DNA of 64,000 bases from Pseudolabrys sp. Root1462 (GCF_001426945.1 NZ_LMFS01000001.1:3098386-3162385), one strand, 5' to 3'. Positions 1 through 9,573 are shown, counted from the first letter of the stretch. Notes: generated from the letters alone by a model not told the origin. Program-made: numbers and translations.

Positions 1-732
1 CCAAGCCCGCGACACCGCACGCAGACGTCGGCCAAGGCCGCATGCGGTCGGCCGCAGCCAAGGCCGCCGGCCAGGCGAATCCCAGGGTCGGCGCCGCACG
101 TGGCCGCACGACCACCACCGATCCCACCATAACTCCCAAACGTCCAAGGTTCGGCTCGGACATCACGCGCACGAAACATGCGGCATCGCCAGTGAGTAAC
201 GCGCGCGTTCTAGTCGACGTGATCATGGGCGCAGGTTCGCAACGGGAGCGCGATCGTCTGCTGGCGACGGCAATCAGGTCGGCCGCTGCCAGCGCCAGTG
301 CGTTGAAACCGGCGCGCGGCGCTGCGCCGCTGGTTCACTTTCGCATTCACACCGGCTGAGTGGCATACTCACATCTCGGAAGGCTGTTCGAGAGAGAAAT
401 GAGAGGTCGTGGGTGCAGCGTGATACGCCGTCTCGCTTGACCACTCTCGCGCTCGCCGCGATCTGGACACGGCGGCGCCTGTCTGAAGAGATGCTTGGCC
501 TTGATGATCTGGTTAGCGATCTAGGCCGCGATATCGACATCGGCATTCGTGCCGTCGCAGAAGAAGCCGCGGCAATGCTCGGCCCGGAATACCACGACAT
601 ACCGGCCATCGCGGGCGACGCGCTCGATTTCCTTGAGGAAACTGCCGCTGAAGCGGACAACGAAGTATACGTCGTCGCGAATAGCTGCGACGGCAACCGC
701 ACGTGAGTTAAAGGATGCCGTCTGTGGCTGCT
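1..732. other. No confidently coding sequence; left part of putative RM island
   Basis: This stretch lies downstream of hsdM and runs to the window edge. Several short open frames exist on both strands (for example 413-706 on + and 274-702 on -), but they overlap each other, have the Arg/Ser/Ala-rich composition of antisense shadows in GC-rich DNA, and none resembles a family I recognise. It may hold the remains of an accessory gene of the restriction island or a partial gene cut by the window edge. I saw no copy of the tRNA-Glu 3' end here. Confidence 0.4.
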
Positions 733-2229
733 CTAAGCTTCCGCCCTTGGCCGAAGCCGCGCGGCAATCTTGGTGAACTGCTCCAATGCAGCCTCCAAAT
801 CGTCGGCAATTTCCGCCGCAATGATTTCAGGCGCCGGCAATGCGTCGATATCGGTCAGGCTCTTGTCCTTGATCCAGAAAAGGTCGAGGCTGAGCTTATC
901 GCGCCTGAGAAGCTCGTCATAATCGAAGCACCGCCAGCGGCCTTCCGGGTTCGCTTCGCTCCAGGTCTCGGTGCGCTTGTGCATGCGGTCCGGCTTGTAG
1001 CAGGCGATGAACTCGTCGAAATCGCTGCGCCGGATCGGCTTCTGCTTCAGTGTAAAATGATGGTTTGTGCGCAGATCATAGACCCAGAGCTTGTCCGTCC
1101 AGGCTTCGGCGCGGCCTTCCTTCTTGTCAAAGAAGATGACGTTGGCCTTGACGCCAGGCGAGTACCAGATGCCGGTCGGCAGGCGGAGCAGCGTATGCAC
1201 GCGGCACTTCTGGAGCAAGTTTCGGCGCACTTTCTCGCCGGCGCCCCCCTCGAAGAGCACGTTGTCGGGCACAACCACCGCGGCGCGACCGTCGATCTTT
1301 AAGAGCGAATAGATGTGCTGAACAAAATTGAGCTGCTTATTGCTGGTCGAGGTCCAGAAGTCCTCGCGGACAACGATCTGATCCTCCTTCTCGGTGTCGC
1401 CCTCCTCGTTGACGAACAAGAGGCTTTGCTTCTTCCCGAACGGAGGGTTGGTCAGCACCATCGAGTAGTCTTTGCCCCAAGGGGCAAGTAAACTGTCATG
1501 GCCGGTATGGATCACAACCGTCGATTCGCTGCCGATGCCATGAAGGTAAAGGTTCATGGCGCACATGCGGCCAACCTTGGTCGAAAGCTCCATTCCTTCG
1601 ATCAGGCTTTCGCGCAGGGCGCGCTTCTCATCGGCGTCGAGGTCACTTTGATGGCGTTCGAGCACGTAATTGTAGGCCGCGCATAGAAAACCGCCTGTGC
1701 CTGAGGCCGGATCGCAGATCGTGTCCCTCGGAGTCGGCCGCATTGCCTCGCAGATCGCTTCGATGACCGGCCGAGTCGTGAAATACTGGCCCGCTCCTCG
1801 CGCAGATTCCTGCGCCGAGCGAGCCAGCAATTCTTCGTAGATCGTTCCCTTGACGTCCACCGGCAGCGAGAGCCAGTCTTCCTTGTCGATCAGATTGACG
1901 ACGATCTGCTTCAGCAACGCCGGATTGTGAATTTCGGAGCGCGCGCCCTTGAAGATGACGCCAAGCATGCCGGGCTTCACGCCGAGCTTTTCTAGACTCG
2001 TGCGGTATTGATCCTCCAGTGCCGCACCGTCGAGCGGCAACAGAGCCTTCCAGCCGAGATCCGGCGGCACGATCGGCGTGCGGTTGTACGGCTCTTCGGT
2101 GAGCTGGTCGGCCATCTTGAGGAACAGGAGCAGCGTAAGCTGCTCGACATATTCAAACGACGATAAGCCGGCATCCCGCAGGACGCCGGCATAGTTCCAG
2201 GCGCGCTTACCGATCTGCGATACATCCAT
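733..2229 (-). CDS. hsdM: Type I restriction-modification system, methyltransferase subunit HsdM
   Basis: This is the N6-adenine DNA methyltransferase subunit, which with HsdS forms the modification enzyme and with HsdR also the restriction complex. The 498-residue protein has the usual family length, an N-terminal helical HsdM_N domain (about 1-135), the SAM-binding motif DPASGTGGF (173-181) and the catalytic motif NPPF (261-264), so it looks intact. It is the last gene of the hsdR-hsdS-hsdM operon; its ATG follows the hsdS stop codon after one base, so translation is probably coupled. Confidence 0.95.
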   Translation of the reverse strand: MDVSQIGKRAWNYAGVLRDAGLSSFEYVEQLTLLLFLKMADQLTEEPYNRTPIVPPDLGWKALLPLDGAALEDQYRTSLEKLGVKPGMLGVIFKGARSEIHNPALLKQIVVNLIDKEDWLSLPVDVKGTIYEELLARSAQESARGAGQYFTTRPVIEAICEAMRPTPRDTICDPASGTGGFLCAAYNYVLERHQSDLDADEKRALRESLIEGMELSTKVGRMCAMNLYLHGIGSESTVVIHTGHDSLLAPWGKDYSMVLTNPPFGKKQSLLFVNEEGDTEKEDQIVVREDFWTSTSNKQLNFVQHIYSLLKIDGRAAVVVPDNVLFEGGAGEKVRRNLLQKCRVHTLLRLPTGIWYSPGVKANVIFFDKKEGRAEAWTDKLWVYDLRTNHHFTLKQKPIRRSDFDEFIACYKPDRMHKRTETWSEANPEGRWRCFDYDELLRRDKLSLDLFWIKDKSLTDIDALPAPEIIAAEIADDLEAALEQFTKIAARLRPRAEA

Positions 2230-2230
2230 A

Positions 2231-3835
2231 CTAGTTTTCTTTCTTTGTGGACTTGGCGCGTGCGGCCTTGCCCCGGGCCTTCGCGGCGCGGCGCGGCCTT
2301 TGGCCGTTCAACCGCTTCGCGGCGGCGGCTTCGCGGGCACGCTGCTCGCGTTCCACGGCGATGCGTTTCAGGAGTTCTGAGGCCGGCTCATCGTTTGAGT
2401 CCTGCGATACCAGCTTGCCGCAGAAAGCATGGCGCAGGACAGATTGGCGCAGGGCCTGAGCGTTGGCCAGTTTGGCATCGATGTCGGATTCAAGGTGGTC
2501 GATGACCGAAAGCTGGCCGTCGGCCGATTCGGCAATCGTTCGCTGCTCCACGACAGGCGGCAGCGGCACTGCCAAGGTCTCAAGAACTCCTAGGCTGATG
2601 TTGTACTGGCCCGCTGACGTTGCTGCCCGCGTCTCGATCCAGCGACGAATGAATGAGCTATCCCAGATAAGCGCTAACCAAGCCAGAAGCGAAGGATCTG
2701 GTACTAAACGAAGGCGGATCAGGTACGAGGCAAATGAAAGAGGAATGGCAGGAGCGCTGCGAACGACCGCCCCGCGCCCGATCAACTTACGACTGCCGTT
2801 CGTACGGACGATCAGAAAGTCGCCAATGCTAACCAAATCCTCATCGCGCTCGACATATGAGGGTGGTGCAAATTTGAGATCGTCAAGGGCAACGGAGCCG
2901 CTAACGATGTTCGGGATTCGCAGCACCGCCAAGCCCGTGTTTGACTCGCGGCATTTTTCGGACGTGCCATATCCCGCCGACCACGCGAGTTGGTCCATCG
3001 AAGCCCAACACCACCCCTCCGGCAGCGGTGGCAGGTCGGCCGTGTCCGGCGCCACAGGCTCTTTGTATTTTGCCTTCCAATTCTTCGACGGCTCGCGGCC
3101 CTTCTCCTTGAATTCGCGAAGCCGCTCCTCCTCCCAACGCCGGCGGCGTTCCGCGAGGATTCGGCCGAGCAATTCGGAGGCTGGCTCGGTGTGCGAATGC
3201 TGCTGCTTGCGCCATTCGGCGGTGAGCGCACCTTCCACAGCCGCCTTGAGCACCGCAGCGCGGTAAAGCTTCAGCTTGTCCCGCACCCGCCCCAGTGCCG
3301 CCGCCCCCGCATCGAGATCGGACAACAATTCATCGAGAGCATCGGCGATGCGCTCTTGTTCTTTAGCCGGCGGCAAGGGCAAGACGAGTTGCGCGAATTC
3401 ATCATCGTGCGCCGACGGCGGGCTATTCCCGTAGGTCACGATTGATGAAATGAATGCGCCTTGCCGAAAATAATTGAAGATGTACCGGCTATCGACTCCC
3501 GCTCCGGGTCGACAAACAAAGAAAGCCGTAGAAGCGACCGCGTCAACAAGATCGCTCGGAACAATAGCGATATTTTTCAAGTACGGGCGAACGAGTGAGA
3601 CTATCACGTCGCCCGGCAAGACCACATTTCGAGCCCGACTAGGCGCAGCCCCATTCTGTAGCCGCCTGGGCCGCTCAATGCGTTGTCGCAAGTTATCGAT
3701 GGCCTCGATATCGATATAGGCGAAGCTGCCCTGACCCGAAACTTGAGGATTTCTGGTGAAGGTCGGGAGAGACAGTTCAGCAATCGTCGCGTGGACCCAG
3801 CGAGCGGGCAAGTTGCCCTTTGTCTTCTCAGTCAC
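2231..3835 (-). CDS. hsdS: Type I restriction-modification system, specificity subunit HsdS
   Basis: HsdS recognises the bipartite DNA target for the type I complex. The 534-residue protein shows two target-recognition domains (about 10-170 and 275-430), each followed by a helical spacer; both recognition domains end in a typical LPLPP-type segment before 'EQ.RIA' (PPAKEQERIA and PPVVEQRTIA). The C-terminal tail is rich in Lys, Arg and Ala. The start is GTG at 3835-3833, which overlaps the restored hsdR stop as GTGA. The recognition sequence cannot be predicted here. Base composition is visibly less GC-rich than the flanking core genes. Confidence 0.93.
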   Translation of the reverse strand: MTEKTKGNLPARWVHATIAELSLPTFTRNPQVSGQGSFAYIDIEAIDNLRQRIERPRRLQNGAAPSRARNVVLPGDVIVSLVRPYLKNIAIVPSDLVDAVASTAFFVCRPGAGVDSRYIFNYFRQGAFISSIVTYGNSPPSAHDDEFAQLVLPLPPAKEQERIADALDELLSDLDAGAAALGRVRDKLKLYRAAVLKAAVEGALTAEWRKQQHSHTEPASELLGRILAERRRRWEEERLREFKEKGREPSKNWKAKYKEPVAPDTADLPPLPEGWCWASMDQLAWSAGYGTSEKCRESNTGLAVLRIPNIVSGSVALDDLKFAPPSYVERDEDLVSIGDFLIVRTNGSRKLIGRGAVVRSAPAIPLSFASYLIRLRLVPDPSLLAWLALIWDSSFIRRWIETRAATSAGQYNISLGVLETLAVPLPPVVEQRTIAESADGQLSVIDHLESDIDAKLANAQALRQSVLRHAFCGKLVSQDSNDEPASELLKRIAVEREQRAREAAAAKRLNGQRPRRAAKARGKAARAKSTKKEN

Positions 3836-3847
3836 GCCGCCAGCCTT

Positions 3848-6412
3848 TCATTTAGTTCGGTCATTAGCGGCTTGAGTTTGTCGCCGAACAGCGCGTGCGC
3901 GCGGCCAAGGCTGCCATGCTGGCCGAACCAGCCCACCTCGAAGTCCTCCGGCGCGATCGCCAGGCTGGTCGCTATATGCGTCGCGCAATTGCCGCAGTTC
4001 CCTCAGCGATAGCTTCAGCGGGCGCGCACCGGCGTAGAGCACTTGCAATGCTGTCAGTTCATCCTTGTGATCCGCTATCCAGGCGCGAAAGTCCTTCACC
4101 TTGGAGGCGGCCTTTTCGACCGCCGCGGCGTCGAAACCGGCATAGAGCACGTCGTCGATCGTGTGCCGGTCAATCGTCTGCTCGTTCTGCGTCCGGATTT
4201 CGAGAATGCGGCGCCGGAACTGCGCCTTGAGGAACGGCGTGACCGCTGCGTGCGCCAACTGCTCGGCCGCAGCCTTGATCTGTTCATCGGTCGGCGCGCC
4301 GACGATACCATGAAGCGTCTTAGCCTTCTCGGCCTGCGCATCAGGATCACAAGCGAGGAGTAGGCTATGCGCGAGATCGGCTAAGGACTTGCCTCCGGCA
4401 AGCTCCTTAAGCTCACCGAGTTGGTCGGCGCTGAAGTCCCGTTGCAGCCGTGAGATTCGACCCGCGAGCGTGGTCAGCGCATCGACGTCGGTGCCCCCTT
4501 GGGCAACGTAGTTGAGCAATTGCTCCAGCGTCGCCGAGGGCTGGCGGTTGAGCGTCCTTGAATCGGTCTTGTCCTCCTCGCACACGCCCACGGCATCGAC
4601 GATGATGAAGCGATCCTTGATCCGGGCGCTAGGCGTCACAGTGCGCAGTTTGTCGGGCGAGATCACCCGCACGCCGCGGCCCTTCATCTGCTCGAAGAAG
4701 CCGGCCGACTTCACGTTGCGCAGGAAGAACACGCACTCGATAGGTTTAACGTCGGTGCCAGTCGAAATCATGTCCACCGTCACCGCGATGCGCGGGAAAA
4801 AGCTGTTACGGAAATTTGCGAGAATTTCATCCGGGCTCAAACTTGAGGTTTTCACCCACTCGGTGACCTCCGACTCGGTGCCGTCTTCATTTTTGACGAT
4901 TTTGACGACTTTGGTGAAGCCGGTGCGATAGGTGATCTTCTGGCAGAATTCGTTGCCCTCAGCGAAGACTTCGCGCGCGATGCGGACAATATCGTCAGCA
5001 TGTGAATCGTCCTTGGCGAAGATCAGAGTTTTCGGCACTTCGCGTCGTCCGGGAAACGCCTCCGGCAGCACTTTGTCGCGAAACTGCTGCAACACTGTGC
5101 GTAATTGACTTTCCGAAACTATGTCGCGGTCGAGCTGGTTCGACGTATAGGTCAAATCCTGATTGAGGAATTCCAGACGCTCGCGCCGCGTCAGCTTATG
5201 GCGTTTGTCCACATATACGCCGGTATCGCCGGCGGCGATGGTCGCCCCTTGTTCGGTGATGCGCGTGCGAATGCGGTAAACGTCAAAATCGACATTCACG
5301 CCATCGGTGACGGCCTCGTCGTGGCCATATTGCATGACGAGATTCTGGTTAAAGAATCCGATGGTCTTGCCAGCCGGAGTCGCAGTGAGTCCGATGGTAA
5401 AGGCATCGAAATAGAGCAGCACCTGGCTCCATAGCTCGTAAATGGAGCGATGGCATTCGTCGACGATGATGAAGTCGAAGAACTCAGGCGGAATGCCGGC
5501 ATTGTAAACCACATCCGGCGGCGCGCCCTGCCACGGCTTTGCCGTGTCGAATGCCGAGCCGTCCTCGTTGCCGGCGTCGAATTCGGCTTCGCCCTTGAGC
5601 ATCGAATAGAGCCGCTGAATGGTGGTGATGACTACCTTCGCGGCCGGATTAATCGAGTTCGTTTTGAGCCGCTGCACCGTGTATAGCGTGGGAAATTTCC
5701 GCGGATCATCGACTGGCTCAAAGTTGGCAAACTCGTCCTCGGTTTGCTTGCCGAGGTTGCCGCGATCGACAAGGAAGAGCACGCGCTTTGCATTGGCGAA
5801 TTTGAGTAACCGATAGGCGATATTGACCGCGGTGAAAGTCTTGCCCGACCCGGTCGCCATCTGCACCAGGGCGCGGGGGTCGGCTCGACCTAATGACTTT
5901 TCGAGATTGCGGATAGCCCGTGCCTGCACGCCCCACAGCTGCGCCTCGTCGAGCGGCGACATATTATTGAGTCGGGCCCGAAGCGGCGCCGGCTGTGCGG
6001 TCCAATCGGCCAGCGTCTCCGGACGGGGAAAATTGAATAGCTGGCGGCTGCGCGGAACCGGATCGAGGCCATTTGTGAAGAACGTCAACGCACCGTTCGA
6101 TTCAAAAAGGAATGGGAGCGGACGGCGGTGCGCCGGCAAATTGTTTGGAAGGCCGGCGGCATATTTGGCCGACTGGGCCTCGACGCCCGTCAGTGTGCCT
6201 TGCGCCTTCGCCTCGATCGCCCCTGCGACCTTACGATCGACATATAGCAGGTAGTCGGCGAAGCCGTAGCCGGACTTCAATGAGAACTCGCGCACGGCAA
6301 TTCCGCGCCCGGCAGTCAGGTCAATGTCGTCCTTATCCTGGACAATCCACCCAGCCGCTGCCAGATCGGCGTCGATTTCCCGTCGTGCTTTCTGTTCAGG
6401 CGTTTCCGCCAT
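3848..6412 (-). CDS. hsdR: Type I restriction endonuclease subunit HsdR, frameshifted near the 3' end
   Basis: HsdR is the ATP-dependent translocase and nuclease of the type I complex. The 854-residue frame has a PD-(D/E)xK-type nuclease region (D53, E67, K69 in FADYLL...EAK), Walker A ATGSGKT (186-192) and the DEAD-box motif DECH (318-321), followed by the second helicase domain and an EcoEI-like C-terminal region. The last ~45 residues of this frame do not look like the family, whereas the frame shifted by one base continues with EDFEVGWFGQHGSLGRAHAL and ends in LKPLMTELNERLAA at 3832, overlapping the hsdS start as GTGA. One extra C/G near 3982-3987 explains this. Activity is therefore uncertain. 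Confidence 0.9.
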   Translation of the reverse strand: MAETPEQKARREIDADLAAAGWIVQDKDDIDLTAGRGIAVREFSLKSGYGFADYLLYVDRKVAGAIEAKAQGTLTGVEAQSAKYAAGLPNNLPAHRRPLPFLFESNGALTFFTNGLDPVPRSRQLFNFPRPETLADWTAQPAPLRARLNNMSPLDEAQLWGVQARAIRNLEKSLGRADPRALVQMATGSGKTFTAVNIAYRLLKFANAKRVLFLVDRGNLGKQTEDEFANFEPVDDPRKFPTLYTVQRLKTNSINPAAKVVITTIQRLYSMLKGEAEFDAGNEDGSAFDTAKPWQGAPPDVVYNAGIPPEFFDFIIVDECHRSIYELWSQVLLYFDAFTIGLTATPAGKTIGFFNQNLVMQYGHDEAVTDGVNVDFDVYRIRTRITEQGATIAAGDTGVYVDKRHKLTRRERLEFLNQDLTYTSNQLDRDIVSESQLRTVLQQFRDKVLPEAFPGRREVPKTLIFAKDDSHADDIVRIAREVFAEGNEFCQKITYRTGFTKVVKIVKNEDGTESEVTEWVKTSSLSPDEILANFRNSFFPRIAVTVDMISTGTDVKPIECVFFLRNVKSAGFFEQMKGRGVRVISPDKLRTVTPSARIKDRFIIVDAVGVCEEDKTDSRTLNRQPSATLEQLLNYVAQGGTDVDALTTLAGRISRLQRDFSADQLGELKELAGGKSLADLAHSLLLACDPDAQAEKAKTLHGIVGAPTDEQIKAAAEQLAHAAVTPFLKAQFRRRILEIRTQNEQTIDRHTIDDVLYAGFDAAAVEKAASKVKDFRAWIADHKDELTALQVLYAGARPLKLSLRELRQLRDAYSDQPGDRAGGLRGGLVRPAWQPWPRARAVRRQTQAANDRTK

Positions 6413-6664
6413 TACCCCTGACCCGGCCCTGCCATTGATCGGCGCCCGCCCGCGCGGCGCCTAGCCAATCAAACCTGTACTACTCCCGGCGGCGCAATCA
6501 CAACCCGTGAAAGCACGACAAGAGGAGCTGACTAGCCACCACTATTCCGATTTGGGAGCTTAAGAGCAGGCGCACTGAAATTAGAAAATCCAACCCACAG
6601 AACTGCCGCTAGCGTCTGCCACTAATGCCGCTAACTGATCGTCTAAGCTATTGATTTTATTGAT

Positions 6665-6740
6665 TGGCGCTCCCTAGGGGACTCGAACCCCTGTTTTCGC
6701 CGTGAGAGGGCGACGTCCTGGGCCGCTAGACGAAGGGAGC
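6665..6740 (-). tRNA. tRNA-Glu (anticodon CTC)
   Basis: The reverse strand folds as a cloverleaf: acceptor GCTCCCT pairs with AGGGAGC, the T arm reads AGGGG-TTCGAGT-CCCCT, and the anticodon loop CTCTCAC places CTC in the anticodon, specifying Glu. The discriminator base is G and an encoded CCA occupies 6667-6665. The 3' end points at the hsdRSM operon, and tRNA 3' ends are common integration sites for genomic islands. Confidence 0.95.
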
Positions 6741-6810
6741 GTAGGGCCACGGAAACTTCCGATGGCCCCGGAGATAGCCGCGATCCGCCGGCAGTGCAAG
6801 CCGTTCCGGC

Positions 6811-7167
6811 CTAGGGCTGGGGCGCAAGCCGCAGCCGGCCGAGCGGCTTCAGCGTATCGGGATCATAGGTGCGCACTTCGGTCGCGCCGCCGACATCGAC
6901 CGTAACCACGATCTGGGCTTCGCCCACTGCGGTCGAGACCACCTTGGCGCCGGCCGGCAGCGTATCGCTCACCTCGATGATCGCCCCGGGCGCGGTTGGG
7001 CCAGGCCCGGCGGCAGGGCTGTCCCCCGCCTTGAAAACCTTGTAACCGATGGCTCCGAACACCGCGCCGATGGCGACCACGGTCGTCACCGAAGCGATCA
7101 GCATCAGCCGACGCACCTTGGCGATGGCGGCCGCCTGATCGGGCTCAAGGGGCTGAGGGTCGGGCAT
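6811..7167 (-). CDS. DUF6476-like single-pass membrane protein
   Basis: The 118-residue product has a short charged N-terminus, one transmembrane helix at about residues 22-47 (LMLIASVTTVVAIGAVFGAI region), and a C-terminal domain of short beta-strands that would lie in the periplasm. It resembles small membrane proteins annotated as DUF6476 in Hyphomicrobiales; the function is unknown. It is divergent from the pseudouridine synthase gene, with only 35 bp between the start codons, so the two promoters must overlap. Confidence 0.7.
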   Translation of the reverse strand: MPDPQPLEPDQAAAIAKVRRLMLIASVTTVVAIGAVFGAIGYKVFKAGDSPAAGPGPTAPGAIIEVSDTLPAGAKVVSTAVGEAQIVVTVDVGGATEVRTYDPDTLKPLGRLRLAPQP

Positions 7168-7202
7168 CGGCTCACCGGATTTCAGGTTCAGTTCAAGACA
7201 CG

Positions 7203-8213
7203 ATGGACAGCGTCACCGAAACAGTCAGCGTCGCCGCCGAGGATGAAGGCACCCGGCTCGACCGCCTGCTCGCGGCACGCCTCCCGGCATTGTCGCGATC
7301 GCGGCTCAAGGCGCTCATACTCGATGGCCAGGTGACCGTGCAGCAAGCCGCGCACGAAACGGCGCGCACCATCCTTGATCCCTCGGCGCAGGTCAAATCC
7401 GGCGACGCCATCACCGTGACGCTGCCGCCACCGGAAGACGCCAAACCGGCTGGTGAAGATATTCCCCTCAACATCGTCTATGAGGACGACGACCTCATCG
7501 TTATCGACAAGCCGGCGGGCCTGGTGGTGCATCCCGCCGCGGGTCACGCCACCGGCACGCTGGTCAACGCCCTGATCGCGCATTGCGGCGACAGTCTCTC
7601 CGGCATCGGCGGTGTCAAGCGTCCCGGCATCGTGCATCGCCTCGACAAAGACACCACAGGGCTGATGGTGGTCGCCAAGAACGACCAGACGCACCGGGCG
7701 CTGTCGAAGCAATTTGCCGACAAGCTCGAAAGCGAACTCGAGCGTGGCTATCTTGCGCTGGCGTGGGGCGCGCCGGAGCGGCCGCGCGGAACGATCGACG
7801 CGCCGCTTGATCGGCATCCACACACCCGGGAAAAGCAGGCGGTGCGGACGGGCGGCCGCGAAGCCGTGACCCACTGGGAGCTTCGCGAAATTTATTCGGG
7901 GGCGGACGGCAAACCGGTCGCCAGCCTGATCGAATGCCTGTTGGAGACCGGCCGCACCCACCAGATTCGCGTGCATCTGGCACACATCGGCCATCCGATC
8001 ATGGGGGACGAGACCTACGCCACTGGCTTCAAGACCAAGGTCGCGCGACTAACGCCCGCGGCCGGCGAAGCGCTCATCGCCCTCGGGCGGCAGGCTTTGC
8101 ACGCGGCGATCCTCGGCTTTATCCACCCGCGAAGCGGTGACCGGCTGCGTTTCGAGTCCCCGCTGCCGATGGATATGGAGCGGTTGGCGTGCTGCCTGCG
8201 CGAAAGCACCTAA
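7203..8213 (+). CDS. rluD: RluA-family 23S rRNA pseudouridine synthase (RluD-like)
   Basis: This enzyme isomerises uridines to pseudouridine in 23S rRNA. The 336-residue protein has an N-terminal S4 RNA-binding domain (about 17-80), then the RluA catalytic domain with HRLDKDTTG at 145-153, where D148 is the catalytic aspartate, and the downstream GRTHQIRVH motif. Length and domain order fit RluD/RluC; the exact target uridines cannot be fixed by sequence alone. It is followed by rpoH on the same strand after a 382-bp gap, an arrangement seen in other alphaproteobacteria. Confidence 0.92.
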   Translation: MDSVTETVSVAAEDEGTRLDRLLAARLPALSRSRLKALILDGQVTVQQAAHETARTILDPSAQVKSGDAITVTLPPPEDAKPAGEDIPLNIVYEDDDLIVIDKPAGLVVHPAAGHATGTLVNALIAHCGDSLSGIGGVKRPGIVHRLDKDTTGLMVVAKNDQTHRALSKQFADKLESELERGYLALAWGAPERPRGTIDAPLDRHPHTREKQAVRTGGREAVTHWELREIYSGADGKPVASLIECLLETGRTHQIRVHLAHIGHPIMGDETYATGFKTKVARLTPAAGEALIALGRQALHAAILGFIHPRSGDRLRFESPLPMDMERLACCLREST

Positions 8214-8595
8214 CCCCGTGGCTCTTGAAAAAGGCCGGGCGGGCCCCATATCGGAGAACGTGACTACCTCACATCCAGAAGTATCTTCGCGATCGCCTGT
8301 TTTGCTCGAAACGGCGCTGTCAATTGCGGCGTTACCGTGGTCCCCGGTCCGGTCCAGGACCGTGCGACAGGATGCCCGCATTCCGTATTCTCAAGCCCAA
8401 TCAGCCCCTTAGCTAGACACAGCGGGGTCACGCTGACGTGACGGCGGAATGCTTCCGCTGCCCGTCGTGAACCAGTATGCTGCATCTGCGTTCGTTGGAG
8501 AGAGCGACCGCAACTCGGATGCGCACCGTCGGCTCGGGGAGCGACGGTGACAACCGCCTGCCGACCTGTCGGGGGCATTTACATGGAGGGCGCTT
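8214..8595. other. 382-bp intergenic region upstream of rpoH with an inverted repeat
   Basis: No gene is supported here. It must contain the rpoH promoter and 5' untranslated region. A short perfect inverted repeat, GTCACG-CTGA-CGTGAC, lies at 8427-8442, about 150 bp before the rpoH start, and could be an operator or an mRNA hairpin. A purine-rich ribosome-binding stretch (GGAGGG) lies just before the ATG at 8596. Confidence 0.5.
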
Positions 8596-9519
8596 ATGGC
8601 CCGTTCTGCTGCAATACCGGCACTCAGTGCCGAAGCCGGTCTTTCACGTTACCTCGAAGAAATCCGTCGGTTTCCCATGCTGGAACCGCAGGAAGAGTAC
8701 ATGCTCGCCAAAAGCTGGCGCGAGCACGGGGACCGTGATGCCGCCCACCGATTGGTTACCAGCCATCTGCGTCTCGTCGCCAAGATTGCGATGGGTTACC
8801 GCGGCTATGGCCTGCCGATTTCCGAGGTCGTGTCCGAAGGCAACGTCGGCCTGATGCAGGCCGTCAAGCGCTTCGAGCCGGAAAAGGGCTTTCGTCTGGC
8901 CACCTATGCGATGTGGTGGATCAAGGCGGCGATCCAGGAATACATCCTGCGTTCGTGGTCGCTCGTGAAGATGGGCACCACAGCCAACCAGAAGAAGCTG
9001 TTCTTCAACCTGCGCAAGGCCAAGAGCAAGATTTCCGCGCTTGAGGAAGGCGACCTTCGGCCCGACCAGGTCAAGGTCATCGCCACCCAGCTCGGCGTTA
9101 CCGAGCAGGACGTGGTCGATATGAACCGCCGCCTCGGCGGCGACGCCTCGCTGAACGCTTCGATCCGCGACGATGGCGAGTCGGGCGAGTGGCAGGACTG
9201 GCTGGTCGACGACGCGCCGAGTCAGGAACGTATCCTGGCCGACAGCGAGGAAAGCGATAACCGCCACAAGGCGCTGATCGGCGCGCTTGACGTGCTCAAT
9301 GACCGCGAACGCCGCATCTTCGAAGCGCGGCGGCTCGCCGACGATCCGGTTACCCTCGAGGATCTGGCCGCCGAATTTGGCGTGTCCCGCGAGCGAGTGC
9401 GCCAGATCGAAGTTCGTGCCTTTGAGAAAGTGCAGAAGGCGGTGAAGAACTCGATCTCGACGCTCGAGACGCCGAAGGTCACGCCGCAGGCGCAAGTGGC
9501 CTCGGCCGCGATGCACTAA
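8596..9519 (+). CDS. rpoH: RNA polymerase heat-shock sigma factor RpoH (sigma-32)
   Basis: RpoH directs RNA polymerase to heat-shock promoters. The 307-residue protein has sigma region 2 with LATYAMWWIKAAIQEYILRS (about 101-120), the RpoH box QKKLFFNLR (132-140) that separates sigma-32 from RpoD, and a region 4 helix-turn-helix near the C-terminus (VTLEDLAAEFGVSRERVRQI). ATG at 8596 is preceded by GGAGGG at a suitable distance. A strong intrinsic terminator follows the stop codon. Alphaproteobacteria may carry several rpoH copies; only one is seen here. Confidence 0.96.
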   Translation: MARSAAIPALSAEAGLSRYLEEIRRFPMLEPQEEYMLAKSWREHGDRDAAHRLVTSHLRLVAKIAMGYRGYGLPISEVVSEGNVGLMQAVKRFEPEKGFRLATYAMWWIKAAIQEYILRSWSLVKMGTTANQKKLFFNLRKAKSKISALEEGDLRPDQVKVIATQLGVTEQDVVDMNRRLGGDASLNASIRDDGESGEWQDWLVDDAPSQERILADSEESDNRHKALIGALDVLNDRERRIFEARRLADDPVTLEDLAAEFGVSRERVRQIEVRAFEKVQKAVKNSISTLETPKVTPQAQVASAAMH

Positions 9520-9543
9520 AAGTCGGCGACCCCACATCAACGC

Positions 9544-9573
9544 AAAAGCCGGGCTGAAAAGCCCGGCTTTTTT
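9544..9573 (+). terminator. Rho-independent terminator after rpoH
   Basis: A GC-rich hairpin with stem AAAAGCCGGGC / GCCCGGCTTTT (9544-9554 with 9561-9571) and a six-base loop ends in a run of T to 9573, 25 bases past the rpoH stop codon. Confidence 0.92.

Noticed and set aside
413-706. A 97-codon acidic open frame on the + strand
   Set aside because: Competes with equally long frames on the opposite strand, no ribosome-binding site, no motif; not enough to call a gene.
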